64,000 nt of DNA from Kitagawia praeruptora. Its lineage: Eukaryota > Streptophyta > Magnoliopsida > Apiales > Apiaceae. Numbering within the stretch: position 1 is the stretch's first letter; the number at the start of each line of letters is the position of its first letter. The stretch lies in the NCBI GenBank assembly GCA_037693485.1, contig CM075351.1:68846001-68910000 (forward strand). Reading direction: 5' to 3'. Of this stretch, positions 33,832 through 44,455 are shown one piece after another. A model generated the notes under the pieces. It did no database searches. It worked only from the letters and a program-made list of their open reading frames with translations, and was not told the origin of the DNA. Both the position numbers and the translations under genes were made by a program.

Positions 33832-36092
33832 CACTACAAGAAATCCCGGTATTGGCGACGGAAAATTCCGTTGGCAATGGCTGATTTCCGTAGCTAAATC
33901 GATTGGCGACGGAAATTGGCGACGGAAATGTCTGTCGCAATAAACGCCGTAGGGAAAGCCTTAACGACGGAATTTAAATACCGTTGCGAATATAGCAACG
34001 GCTTTGCAACGACCTGATAATGGAATCTTGTTGGGATTGACCCCACTCATACAACTCCATAGCGACGGAATTCCGTTGTTAGTTAAATTCCGTTGCTAAA
34101 CTGGCAACGGAAGTGTAACAAAATGATAATGGAATCAGGTTGGAGTGACCACACTCACGCAACGGATTTCCGTTGTTAAATTGGCAACGGATTTCCGTTG
34201 TTAAATTGGCAACGGATTTCCGTTGTTAAATGCCAACAGCTTTGTAACGGATTTTTCTTTACAGATTTACTTCGTCTTAATTCCGTTGGTAATTAGCAAC
34301 GGTTCAGCAATGCAATCACACACATTCCACATTTTAAAAACTGTTTTAACAACGGAATTCCGTTGGTAATTAGCAACAATTCGGCAATGCAATTGCACAT
34401 TTTCTGTATATGTTTGTTCTCAAATTTAATCTAAAGTAATGACAAAATAGAAGTACACCAAAAATAAAACAAGTAATTTTAACTTCAACACTTTTGCCAA
34501 AAATTTGGCTTAAGGTTACACATTAGAAAATAGCAAAAGGGGTACAAACCAAGTTCTTGATACATGCTAAAATTCTAGCTTCATAGTTTACACAACAAAG
34601 AACAATAAAAAAAGTGCAAACTATGTTCTTCTTACAAGCATAGTTAAAACATGATGGTTACATCCAGAGGTACTCCGAAGAATGTAATATATCATACAAC
34701 TTCTGTGATTTTTGATTCGACATCTCTTCTGAATGTGGATTAAAGTTTGGACCGGCACCATCCATCACCATATTATACATTTGGTTATTCTCATCTCTTT
34801 CCCGAAAAGTATTAGAATAACTACTTGAGGATTGCCCGACACTTTCTCTTGCAATATATGGCTCACCATGTCGATTCCACACATAATAATCATTAACAAA
34901 TCCTTTTTTCAACAAATGTAATTTTACCGTTTTCGCATCCCAAAATCTCCCATGTTTGCATTTACTACAAGGACATTGTATGTTTGTCCCATTCATAGAA
35001 GATTCTTGAGATATGGCATGTTTTATAAATTCATCTAATCCAACAACAAAAGCATGATTAAGAGACCCTCCACTATCCAATCTTTGATACATCCAAGATC
35101 TGTTATTATCAATATTTATATTTTCAACAATCTACAAAAGATATAATATTATCAAAATAAATTAGAATTATCACAAATAAGATACAAACAATCTTTATAA
35201 ATAAGCTAACTTCACTAACATTACAAATATGTGAGATTACTTATGCAACAATGTCTACACAATGAAAAATGCTTACAAATAAATTAACAAGGTAAAATTT
35301 CATTATTAAACATGATTAGCACTTCAAAAATGAAATTATAAAACAATAAAAGTGAACTAACCTTAAAATGTGGAAGAAGGTTTTGTGTTATTTGGTGGAA
35401 TAATAGGAAATATTTAGGTAGAATTTGATGTAGGAGAGAAAAGAAAAAATGAAAGAAGATAAGAGATGTGTGAAAGAAAAAATGGGAGAAGGGCTACTGA
35501 CTTAAATTACATGTTTGCAATTACCAACGAATTAGCGACGGAAATCAGAAACGACCGATCTACATTAGCTTCGGCCTAGCAACGGAAATTAAAAAGTTTG
35601 ACTTTTTAGCAACAGAATACCGTTGCTAATTCGTCGTAATATTTCGTTGCAAAACCGTCAGTAAGGGGACCGTTGCTAGTCCGTCACAATCTTCCCCGTT
35701 GCCATGTCGTTGCTAATAGTGTCGGTTGCTAATCTGTTGCAATATTTATTCCATCGCAAATTCGTCGCACTTCAATCAGGGGATAATGTGACATTTTCTT
35801 TAGCTACGGAATCATTCCGTCGCTATAACCCGTCACTATATCCGTTGTTAAACCGTTGGTATATTCTTGACAGAATGTTTTCCGTAGCAATTGTGTTAGA
35901 ATAATAGGGCGGGATGTTTTCGCGCCTTCTTTGGCGACGGAAATATTCCGTTGCTAAGTATTTGTCGGTATTCCGTTGCCTTGTCGTAGTAAATTATGTT
36001 TGCTTGTTTATTGTTGCTATTCCGTCGGCAATTTGCAACGGAAATCATTCCGTTGCTAAATTTCGTTGCAAAATCCGGGATTTCTTGTAGTG
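33832..36092 (-). mobile_element. CACTA (En/Spm-type) element, non-autonomous
   Basis: 2261 bp with perfect terminal inverted repeats CACTACAAGAAATCCCGG. Subterminal blocks (33850-34400 and 35520-36080) are packed with short repeats in both orientations, core GCGACGGAA / TTCCGTTGC, the binding-site layout of CACTA transposases. A 3-bp TSD is not clean (TTA left, TAG right). The only coding remnant is a transposase-associated domain. It sits between the leader and gag of the copia element. Confidence 0.92.
34658..35092 (-). pseudogene. CACTA transposase N-terminal domain (Transpos_assoc)
   Basis: 144 codons in one frame. Matches the zinc-binding transposase-associated domain found at the start of plant CACTA transposases: FVVGLDEFIKHA, then IQCPCSKCKHGRFWDAKTVK, HLLKKGF, and YYVWNRHGEPY. 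The catalytic domain that should follow is missing, so the element cannot move by itself. The cysteines and histidines of the motif are intact. Confidence 0.85.
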
Positions 36093-36406
36093 TAGCATAG
36101 GAGATAGGAGGAAACATTCAAGATCGATACAATCGATGTTCAAGATCAATACAATTGATGCTCAACTAAAACAAGATTCAATAAGGCGATCGATACACAA
36201 CAAACATCGTAACAGATTGACGTGAAAACAGATCGAAAAATGACACTAGGAGATTCTAAAAACGAAGAGATCGTCAAGAAAGACTCACAATTCGCCGGAG
36301 AAACGAAGAAGATGATGAAAACTTACAGTTCGTCGGAGAAGATGACGACAACTTACAGTTCGCCGGAGAAGATAACGGAAAAACAACAAATAAGATGCGG
36401 ATTATT
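36093..36406 (-). other. Leader of the nested copia element
   Basis: Untranslated sequence between the primer site and gag, cut from gag by the CACTA insertion. It contains GATCGATAC/CGATC words and CTTACAGTTCG(T/C)(C/T)GGAGAAGAT repeats (near 36324 and 36353). No gene. Confidence 0.7.
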
Positions 36407-36417
36407 CTCTGATACCA
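36407..36417 (-). other. Primer-binding site of the nested copia element
   Basis: TGGTATCAGAG on the minus strand, directly joined to the LTR end TTTAGA. This contact supports the unusual LTR boundary. Confidence 0.88.
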
Positions 36418-36695
36418 TCTAAAGATACACTAATCAACCAATCACACCAACATCCATTCTCAAGAAACAGAGTATTTACATTGCAGAAAATAAGATTTTA
36501 CATTCTCAGAGAAGAAAGAAAATGAATTACAGAAGTTGTTTGTTACAGGAGGTGAATGACAAATATATACAACACCGACTGAATATGACAGCTAGTGCCA
36601 ACTGTACAAAAACGGTTACAATAAGCTCAGTGATTGATCAAGAAATAATAAGTAAGTCTAATGTATGTGATAAGCAACACTATATATCTGCAATA
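36418..36695 (-). repeat. 5' LTR of the nested copia element
   Basis: 278 bp. Followed by TSD TGCTC at 36696-36700. Confidence 0.92.
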
Positions 36696-36700
36696 TGCTC

Positions 36701-37344
36701 TGCCAAACTGTTAGATGGGTTCTCATTTTTCTAATGACGGGTTGCCAGAATAATTTGTTTTTCGGATTGAACCCCAGTTGCATTCCCAGGTAAGTGATAG
36801 GTAAGCTGCCCACCTGATACCCTAAGTTCGAAGCCCAGAATCTGACGTTCTCTTCCTTTTCCTTGAAACCTTATAGAGAGCTTTTTTGGTAGTTGATTTT
36901 TAGTCCACTCAACATCTCAAAAAACAATGAAGTACACGTTTGATTCCCATGGCCGAATGAGATAATGGTTCCAAGAATATAAGCGTATCGTCCGCGAATT
37001 GTAGGTGAGAGATAGTATTGCCATTATTGTCGTAATTGATTCCTTTGAAAATTTCTGACCCCACTGCTAGGTCAATGTATATGTGTAAAATTTCACGCAA
37101 AATCAAAAATAATAACGGGGATAAAGGGTCACCTTGGCGAAGGCCTCGTTGTGGGGAAAACTCTTTTGTTGGTGATCCGTTAATTAATACTGAGATACGT
37201 AAAGTGTTAAAAATATGTTTCAACCATTTGATCCACTTTGTCCCGAAATTAAGTTTCCCTAAGCTCTCAAACAAGAATGACCAGCTGATAGTGTCAAAGG
37301 CTTTCTCGAAGTCTAATTTAAGAACTAAACCATGTAGTAGACCT
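36701..37344 (-). pseudogene. L1-type LINE, RT core
   Basis: Reverse transcriptase fingers and palm of a plant L1-type LINE: LKLDFEKAFDTISWSF, GSPTKEFSPQRGLRQGDPLS and the catalytic LQFADDTLIF. It then runs towards LGMQLG-like sequence at 36760-36800 before meeting the copia element, and the coding sense resumes beyond 29084. The 5' part (endonuclease, ORF1) is absent: the copy is truncated near 37344. Frames are broken around 36905. Confidence 0.85.
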
Positions 37345-38181
37345 CATCATCCAACTCAAGAAAAGTCTTCACATTCTTGTCCTGATCGCAATATATTAGT
37401 CAGAAGGGTGTGGAATGGACGATGCAATATTGGACAGTTCCAATCCAATAGTAATCTTATAATAATGTCCAAGCCTAGGGCAAAGATGGACAAAGATGAG
37501 AAAAAAGTATAGGGGATGGACAGTAAATATTCTAAACAAGCAAGCAAATTACTATCAACCGAATAAGGGAGGACAGGGATGAGGAGGGGAAGTATAGGGC
37601 TGTCCAAGCCTAGGGCAGTATTTGGTTGACAGAACCAAGCTGCTAGGAGACTAAAAAAATAGTACAGAGATGTGAAAAAAGTATAGGCAACAGACACTAA
37701 ATACTTTAAACAAGCAAGCAAATTATAATCAAGCGACTAACGGATGACAGGGATGAGGAGGGGAAGTATAGGGCTGACAACTAAGAGAGCAGGGTCGTTT
37801 ATTGGTATGCGCTACTTGGAGCATCTATAGGAGCATGAGGTTAAGGGAGAACATTAGAGTAATGTTTATAGGAGCATGAGGTTAAGGGAGAACATTAGAG
37901 TAATGTTCTACATCCTGCAGTGTGCAAGAAATGGTTGCAAGAAGTACTTTTGGTAAATCATCTATTTTGTTACTGTATATCACTTCTTTGATACTGCAAG
38001 AAAATTGAAAACAAATATGTACTTTTTAAACTTGTTTTCTTTAATTTAACATTTGCCCATGGCGTAGAGGGTGGAGACATCTAGAAAGTCTTATTGCTCT
38101 TCAAACAATGTTTAAATAATCATTCAATGTAAGGAATTGAGAAAGCTACATTTGTCATAATCTCTATTGCTTATTCTGCAG
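37345..38181. other. Non-coding interval with local duplications
   Basis: No gene seen. About 100 bp at 37507-37600 recur in diverged form at 37680-37781 (shared AAACAAGCAAGCAAATTA and GACAGGGATGAGGAGGGG). A perfect 41-bp tandem pair lies at 37826-37866 and 37867-37907. The right part is probably intron of the kinase relic that follows. Confidence 0.6.
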
Positions 38182-38501
38182 TGGCGAATTAAGTTTTGTG
38201 GAGTTGTGCAGGCTTACAGAGCAAGTTATCTTATCTGATCCTTACAAAGTGTCTCCACATAACCGCTGGACTTCCCCTTACCTTGACAGAGATGCTGAGG
38301 CTATTCGGGAAGATAATATATTGAAGCTTAAAGTTGCTGAACTGAAATCAAGGTACTATCCCATTATAAAAAAAATTACTTTAATCAGTAAAAGAATATT
38401 AAGATAGACGTAAATCATGTTATCCGGCTTAACTAGAAGATTAGACAATAGTCTTTGTTAATAAAAGTCAGGCTATGATGCATAGTCTTATGTGTAGTAG
38501 T

Positions 38502-38791
38502 TGATAACTCTGAATCTTGATCGGGTACTGAAGGCCAAGAAGTCCGAAGAGCAGGTGATTGCCGAGTTCCGGGGGTCAGATGCTTATGATGATGATTTGG
38601 CAGCCGTGGCTTCCAAAAAGATCCATCGTTGCTGGATCATCTCTGAAAAGATGTTAAAGACTGCTCCTGAGACCGCTACCTGGGACAACTTTATCACGGA
38701 GTACCTTGCTGCCGAGGATGCCTTGGCCCGGGGTGAAGGCGAGCCTAAAGCTTTTGGTGCTCCTGATTCCTCTCCTCCTCCTGAACCTTGA
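38502..38791 (+). pseudogene. Antisense ORF fragment of a Tat element
   Basis: About 95 codons open from the element edge to the stop at 38791, with no ATG near the start, so the N-terminus is missing. Residues KKSEEQVIAEFRGSDAYDDD and HRCWIISEKMLKTAPE, then an acidic and proline-rich end (SSPPPEP). Tat-clade gypsy elements often carry an extra ORF on the strand opposite to pol between integrase and the 3' LTR; place and strand fit that. The function of such ORFs is not known. Assignment by position and general look, not by a search. Confidence 0.5.
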
Positions 38792-39052
38792 TTCCCCTTA
38801 TTGGCTGCGTCCATAATTCGGGCTATGCCCTTGTAACCTTTTAAGTAACTCTGAATTTGCTGTATAACTCTACATCTTGTTGTTGTGTAACTGTCGGGTG
38901 TTTCGGGCTGTTGGTCAGCCCGGCCCGTTTCGTTGTTTATATATTTTTGGGTTTTTCCGTGCTTATTTGCTGTTTATAATTTGTATTGCCCCCCACTCTT
39001 TAATTCAGGTATTCCGGATTGAGGAGTGGTGGTTTGTCCCCGGGCTTTTTCT

Positions 39053-39731
39053 TACTTGGAAAGGATGAAAACTTTTCCAAGTAGGGATTTTGATGCCTAT
39101 GGCTTCCCGGGCCGAAGCATTGCTAAGGTCCCGGGCTTTGGCCTACTTGGAAAGGATGAAAACTTTTCCAAGTAGGGATTTTGATGTCGATGGCTTCCCG
39201 GGCCGAAGCATTGCTAAGGTCCCGGGCTTTGGCCTACTTGGAAAGGATGAAAACTTTTCCAAGTAGGGATTTTGATGCCTATGGCTTCCCGGGCGAAGCA
39301 TTGCTAAGGTCCCGGGCTTTGGCCTACTTGGAAAGGATGAAAACTTTTCCAAGTAGGGGTTTTGATGCCTATGGCTTCCCGGGCCGAAGCATTGCTAAGG
39401 TCCCGGGCTTTGGCCTACTTGGAAAGGATGAAAACTTTTCCAAGTAGGGATTTTGATGCCTATGGCTTCCCGGGCCGAAGCATTGCTAAGGTCCCGGGCT
39501 TTGGCCTACTTGGAAAGGATGAAAACTTTTCCAAGTAGGGATTTTGATGCCTATGGCTTCCCGGGCCGAAGCATTGCTAAGGTCCCGGGCTTTGGCCTAC
39601 TTGGAAAGGATGAAAACTTTTCCAAGTAGGGATTTTGATGCCTATGGCTTCCCGGGCCGAAGCATTGCTAAGGTCCCGGGCTTTGGCCTACTTGGAAAGG
39701 ATGAAAACTTTTCCAAGTAGGGATTTTGATG
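39053..39731. repeat. 91-bp tandem array with hairpin in each unit
   Basis: Eight copies of the core at 39053, 39144, 39235, 39325, 39416, 39507, 39598 and 39689; period 91 (one copy 90). Units are almost identical. Each has CTACTTGGAAAGGATG and CTTTTCCAAGTAG, a 12-13 bp stem with a short loop, and CCCGGGCC/GGTCCCGGGC. It lies in the 3' region of the Tat element, downstream of integrase. Confidence 0.95.
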
Positions 39732-39855
39732 ATAACTGTAAGTTTGAAGTGCCAGGTAAGAACTAGAACTCTTTTTCATTGATAACACAATAATTACATG
39801 ATCTTCGAGTACAATTTCCAAAAAATGCCCATATATGGGCTAAAGCTATTTTCTT

Positions 39856-41105
39856 TTACTGGTAGTACTTTCTTAGTCTGAGGCCGTGCCAGGTGTTGGG
39901 GACTTCAGTGTTGTCCATGTGACTGAGCTTGTAGGTTCCGGGGCGAACTACTTCTTTAACCCTGTAGGGACCTTCCCACTTAGGCATAAGCTTTCCTGTG
40001 TTAGTGGGGTCTGAAGCTTCGGTATCCCGGAGTACTAGGTCCCCGATTTGGAAGTTTTTGACCCTTGACTTCTTCCCGAAGTACTCTCTTGTTTTCTCTT
40101 TATACTTCTCCATCCTTTGTACTGCTTTGTCCCGGACCTCATCAACTAGTTCCAAATTAACTCGTAGCCCATCTTCATTCGCATCTTCATCAAAGTTAAT
40201 TGCTCTGTGGGAAGGAGAACCCACTTCAACTGGCAGCATTGCCTCAGTTCCATATGCTAGCTTGAATGGGGTTTCCCCTGTTCCGGACCTCGGGCTAGTT
40301 CTGTAAGCCCATAGCACATGTGGTAGCTCTTCGGGCCATTTGTTCTTGCTTTCCTTCAGCCTCTTCTCGATTCCCCTTAGCAAAATTCTGTTTGTCACTT
40401 CCACTTGCCCATTTCCCTGGGGGTAGGCTACTGAGGATTTCTTATGTTTGATTCCCCTTTCCTTCAAGTAATTTTCAAAATCTGAGCCGACAAACTGGGG
40501 ACCATTATCTGAGACCAGGACCCTGGGTAGGCCGAACCGCATTAATATGTTGTCTATGAACTTGATGCAATCTTGTTGATTTATTGTCCTCATTGCCTTT
40601 GCTTCGGCCCACTTAGTCATGTAATCGATCGCTACAAGGAGGTACCTCAGATCACCCTTGGCCCGGGGGAAAGGGCCTACTATATCGATGCCCCATACAG
40701 CAAAGGGGATGGGTGATAGGACTGAAGATGGCAGGACCGGGCTTTGCCTTGGTACGTTGCTGAACAGTTGGCAGTTTCTACACTTCTTAACGAATTCTAC
40801 TGCATCTGAGTGGATTGTTGGCCAGTAGTAACCTTGCCTTATGATTTTGTATGCAAGGGCCTTTGCGGACATGTGGTCCCCACAAATCCCTTCATGTACT
40901 TCCTGTAAACAGTAACTGGCTTCTTCCGGGCCTACACACTTCAGTATTGGAGACGAGAAGGTTCGGCGATAGAGTTGGTTGTCTTCTATGAAGTATTTTG
41001 AAGCCTTGTTTTTCAACCTTCTGGCTTCATTTTTATCTTCCGGCAATTCTCCTTTTTCCAAATAGAGGATGAAAGGGGTCATCCAGTTCGGGGTACCATC
41101 TATCT
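39856..41105 (-). pseudogene. Tat-clade integrase
   Basis: About 410 codons. Zinc finger HEGICGDHMSAKA and CRNCQLF, catalytic core DIVGPFPRAKGD, SDNGPQFVGSDF and QGNGQVEVTNR (D, D, E), then the C-terminal QIGDLVLRD and WEGPYRVKEVV. It is the integrase that inserts the cDNA of this gypsy clade. The link to the RNase H part upstream is broken by a shift at about 41100-41106 (TAG in the RNase H frame, while EIDGTPNWMTPF continues in the other). The stop at 39856 is natural (LRKYYQ end). Confidence 0.9.
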
Positions 41106-42131
41106 CATTACCACATCTTGGTCGATGGCTGGAGTTCCCAATTCTTCAAAGTAGACCGAGCTGCCTAGTTCGGCTGAGTTCTGGACTAGTTTGGATAGCT
41201 CATCAGCTTCGGAGTTTTCTTCTCTGTTGACCTGGTTGATTCGGTACTCCGGAATGGTGGCTAAGTAGCTTTTGACAAGTGCTTGGTATTGGGCTAGCTT
41301 TTGATCTTTGGCTATGTATTCGCCTTTGGTTTGCCGTACCACGATTTGTGAGTCACTATAGATGTCCAGGTTGTTGATTTTCAGAGTTCGTGCTAACCTT
41401 AGCCCGGCTAGGAGAGCTTCATATTCGGCTTGGTTATTGGTTGCTGGGAACTTGAATGTTATGGCCTGTTTGATTTGGAAGTCTTCCGGGCTTTTCATGA
41501 TTATTCCTACCCCGGACCTGTCGGCTGTTGAGGATCCATCAACATGGAAAGTCAATGATCCCGGGGCTCGATTCTGGTTTGCCACATTGTCAGCTACTGT
41601 GGTAGCTTGCTGCGGTTCTGGGAAGGAGCATTCTACTATAAAATCTGCCAGAGCTTGTGCCTTGATGGCTGTCCGGGGTACGAATGTCAAGTGGAATTGG
41701 CTTAGCTCAATCGCCCAATTTATCAATCTTCCAGATGCGTCCGGCTTATGGATTATTCGCCTTAGTGGCTGATCTGTTACAACCTTGATTTCTCTGCCTT
41801 GGAAATAGTGTCTGAGTTTCCTTGAGGCCGTGATTAAGGCAAAGGCGAATTTCTCCAGATTGGGGTATCTGGTTTCTGCATCCTTTAAGACTTGGCTGAC
41901 GTAGTACACCGGCCATTGATTTCCTTCGACTTCCCGGACTAGGGCCAGGGCCGCGGCCACGGCCAGGGGCCCGGCGGAGAGGTATAGGTGTAGGGGTTCT
42001 CCGGGCTCTGGCTTCGTTAAGAGGGGTGGTGATGATAGATATTGTTTGATAGTTTCAAGAGCTTGCTGGCACTCAAGGCTCCAAGTGATTTCTTTCTTGT
42101 TGCTGGCCCCTTTGAGCAAATTGAAGAAGGG
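41100..42131 (-). pseudogene. Tat-clade RT end and dual RNase H
   Basis: Begins abruptly at about 42131 inside the RT-RNase H connection (LLKGASNKKEITWSLECQQA). First RNase H: YLSAGPLAVAAALA, RYPNLEKFAFALI, VTDQPLRRIIHKPDASGRLI. Second, archaeal-type RNase H: LTFHVDGSSTADRSGVGII, NNQAEYEALLAGLRLA, IYSDSQIVVRQTKGEY, NREENSEADELSKL. Two RNase H domains in tandem are the signature of the Tat clade. Gag, protease and most of RT are missing. Stop at 41100. Confidence 0.9.
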
Positions 42132-42352
42132 TAAGCACTTTTATTACTTTTATTACACACCTACACACATTTATTACTTTGTGATACTCTACTTGATTAT
42201 TACCTTCCAAAGCCAACTCTTATTCTCACGCCGGAGGCACCTCGGGGCCTAACCCCCCCTCCGGTGTTGTTTTGCAGACACCCCACAACAGCCGCACCAC
42301 TTCCGAGGCAGGAGTTGGCGAGGAAGTACCCGATCAAGATTCAGAGTTATCA
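42132..42352 (+). repeat. LTR-end-like segment in opposite orientation
   Basis: Contains CACGCCGGAGGCACCTCGG and CCCCCCCTCCGGTGTTG (an inverted GCCGGAG/CTCCGG pair), a pattern I associate with the U5 end of Tat-type LTRs, reading plus while the adjacent pol reads minus. Ends in the 28-bp inverted repeat. The identification as LTR is inference. Confidence 0.45.
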
Positions 42353-42687
42353 GTAGTTATCGATATGCTCTCTAGAGTACCCTTAATTAATAATAGTTGC
42401 TAAATGATTAGTGCCTTTTGATTATTACCCAGCCTCAAGTTGGAGATGAGAACATTTTCGAACTCCCAACTTGGGTTAGAATAACATGAAGCAGAAAAAT
42501 TCTCGCTGAACAAATCTGCTGGCTGCAAAGCAGAACTCAAATACACAGTCTAAGTTGTGTCATTCTTCAGAATTACCTCAGAACAACAATCAGTCTCTAT
42601 ATGTTTTGCTTTTCCTGTCTAAACTTAAGAAAATTTTTATGCCAAGTTGATTATTTCCTGCTAGTAGTTTACTTATTCTATCTCCAG
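42353..42687 (+). other. Intron of the kinase relic
   Basis: No gene. The GTAGT duplication is at its left edge, and a pyrimidine tract and CCAG acceptor lead into the 42688 exon. Confidence 0.6.
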
Positions 42688-42992
42688 GTTCTGTGAAAGA
42701 GCTCAAGCTCTAATACATGGTGATCTCCATACCGGTTCTGTCATGGTTACACGTGATTCAACTCAAGTCATAGATCCTGAATTTTCTTTTTATGGGCCAA
42801 AATGGGTTTTGATATCGGAGCCTTCATTGGAAACTTGTTTCTGGCATACTTTGCACAGGATGGGCATGCAAACCATGGGGATGATCGAAAAGTATGTTGC
42901 CACTACTTTGGAGATGATCTTCTCTTTTGAATCTTCATGTTCTCTAAGATTTTATTTTAAAGAGTTAAAAACCAATTTGGATCAGGTTTTAG

Positions 42993-43500
42993 TGTTGGAT
43001 TCGACGGGATCCAATCCATTATTTATGGCCCATCGGGTTTTATTATTAATCATCTAAATAAGACTTGAGCCTAATTAATAATTAAATATATAAATAGCAC
43101 TTAATATATATTTAATTATTACATCTAATATATATCTATTTAGATATATTTATTTATAATGGCTTAAGTACCCAAGCCCATAACTTTGATGGACGGTTAT
43201 GGGTTTAGCCCATTAGGGTTGGTCCCATTATTCCCTCTATATATAATGAATCTTATGCAAGAACAAAAGTTACGCTTCTCATAATATTCAGAAAATACAC
43301 ATACCCCATCCTTACGTATAGAGGATAATAGTGAAGATCAAAGCCCTCAAGTACTTGCGCTCTTCGGACTCTCTCAAGATCATTAATGGCCTCTTTCGAT
43401 TCTGGTACGCTTCCGCTATTTATTTATACTCATAGTTTTGATCAGGAGATTCATGTATATATATATTATGTTGTATTTATATACATGATTTATTCTAACA
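42993..43500 (+). repeat. 5' LTR of the second copia element
   Basis: 508 bp, TG...CA. It contains a block near 43300-43320 that is missing from the 3' copy. Confidence 0.92.
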
Positions 43501-43502
43501 AT

Positions 43503-43514
43503 TGGTATCCGAGC
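43503..43514 (+). other. Primer-binding site of the second copia element
   Basis: TGGTATCCGAGC, one change from the initiator Met-tRNA complement, two bases after the LTR. Confidence 0.85.
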
Positions 43515-44455
43515 AAACTCCTTGATTGATTCTCTGAGTTAACAAATTTTAATTTATATGATGATCGTGATTGATATAAAATTATATTTAAATTATAATC
43601 GATATACGTGTGTATTATTATGTTAATGTTTTTCTATTCGGATATTATGAATACTTGTAGTCATCACTGTACGAATGTATATACATGGTGTACCACAACT
43701 TATTACTACTGTCTAAACACATCATGTTCATGTTGTTAGATTTTAATTAAAGTTTATATTTGATTACATTACATAATAATAATTGATGTTAATCAGACCT
43801 TACGATTTCATCTTCTGGACATATAACCATTGTACTTTACTTTAATGTCATGGTTTATTACTTTATTTTTATAAATTGTGGTTACTAGAATTATGGTACT
43901 TTTTAGTATATATCAATTTACAAATAATATTAATTTCAAGGGATACTTATGAAATATATTAGTCCCTCATATAAAAATATTATGAATTAATTTTTGGACT
44001 AATATAGTGATTTCTTAATTATTAAAATATTAGATGGACCAACGAAAATCTTTTATTTTAATTATTTAAGAGAATGATAAATCACCTAATGTACGTGTAC
44101 AAGTTGATGTATGAATCGGCCCAACGGAAGATTTGTATATTAATTTTGTAAACAGAATTTTTAAAGTTCAAATTGTAGAATTTAAATTATTTTCTGCCCA
44201 ACGGTGATATAATTTAATATTTTACTTTTTGTAATCTCATGTTTAATGATAAAATTAATTTAGTATTGATTATCGGCCCAACGGAAGATATTAATATTAA
44301 ATTTAATTTTGATTGTAGGAAAATTTTTGTGTATTTTTTTTCTCTATTTAAATAAACTGTTTATCCCTCAGTTTATTTAACTTATGTGTTACTTGGTGAA
44401 CTAACTGTTTTTCATCATGTGGATTATATTTATTGTACTTGTTGTACTTATGTGC
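43515..44455 (+). other. Leader of the second copia element
   Basis: AT-rich untranslated leader with a recurring phrase (C/T)GCCCAACGG(A/T)(A/G)AT at about 44116, 44197 and 44275. No ORF. Confidence 0.6.

Larger units (their letters stand above)
29085..36695 (-). mobile_element. Copia retrotransposon nested in the LINE
   Basis: 7.6 kb including an inserted CACTA element (5.35 kb without it). LTRs are 278 bp (29085-29362 and 36418-36695) with four differences visible (about 1.4%). The TSD is TGCTC (29080-29084, 36696-36700). The primer site abuts the 5' LTR, and a purine run (AAGGGGGAC on the minus strand, 29363-29371) abuts the 3' LTR. LTR termini are not TG...CA: on the element strand they start TATTGCAG and end TTTAGA. 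Gag sequence suggests the Ale/Retrofit group, tentatively. Confidence 0.92.
38502..42352. mobile_element. Tat/gypsy-derived insertion with inverted ends
   Basis: 3851 bp bounded by TGATAACTCTGAATC at the left and its exact complement GATTCAGAGTTATCA at the right. The inverted match extends about 28 bp (through GATCGGGTACT). TSD is GTAGT (38497-38501, 42353-42357). Inside, on the minus strand, are the end of RT, RNase H, a second RNase H and integrase of a Tat-clade gypsy element; then a 91-bp tandem array; then a plus-strand ORF. At the right is 220 bp resembling a Tat LTR end in plus orientation. Normal LTR order is absent. It lies in a methylthioribose kinase intron. Confidence 0.75.

Noticed and set aside
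37036..37512. 158-codon plus-strand ORF
   Set aside because: Shadow of the LINE reverse transcriptase on the other strand.
39053..39731. Regular 91-bp repeats as a CRISPR array
   Set aside because: The whole unit is conserved with no variable spacers, and the host is a plant.
42743..43057. Independent 104-codon gene
   Set aside because: Kinase relic exon, out of frame after the 2-bp insertion and running into the copia LTR.
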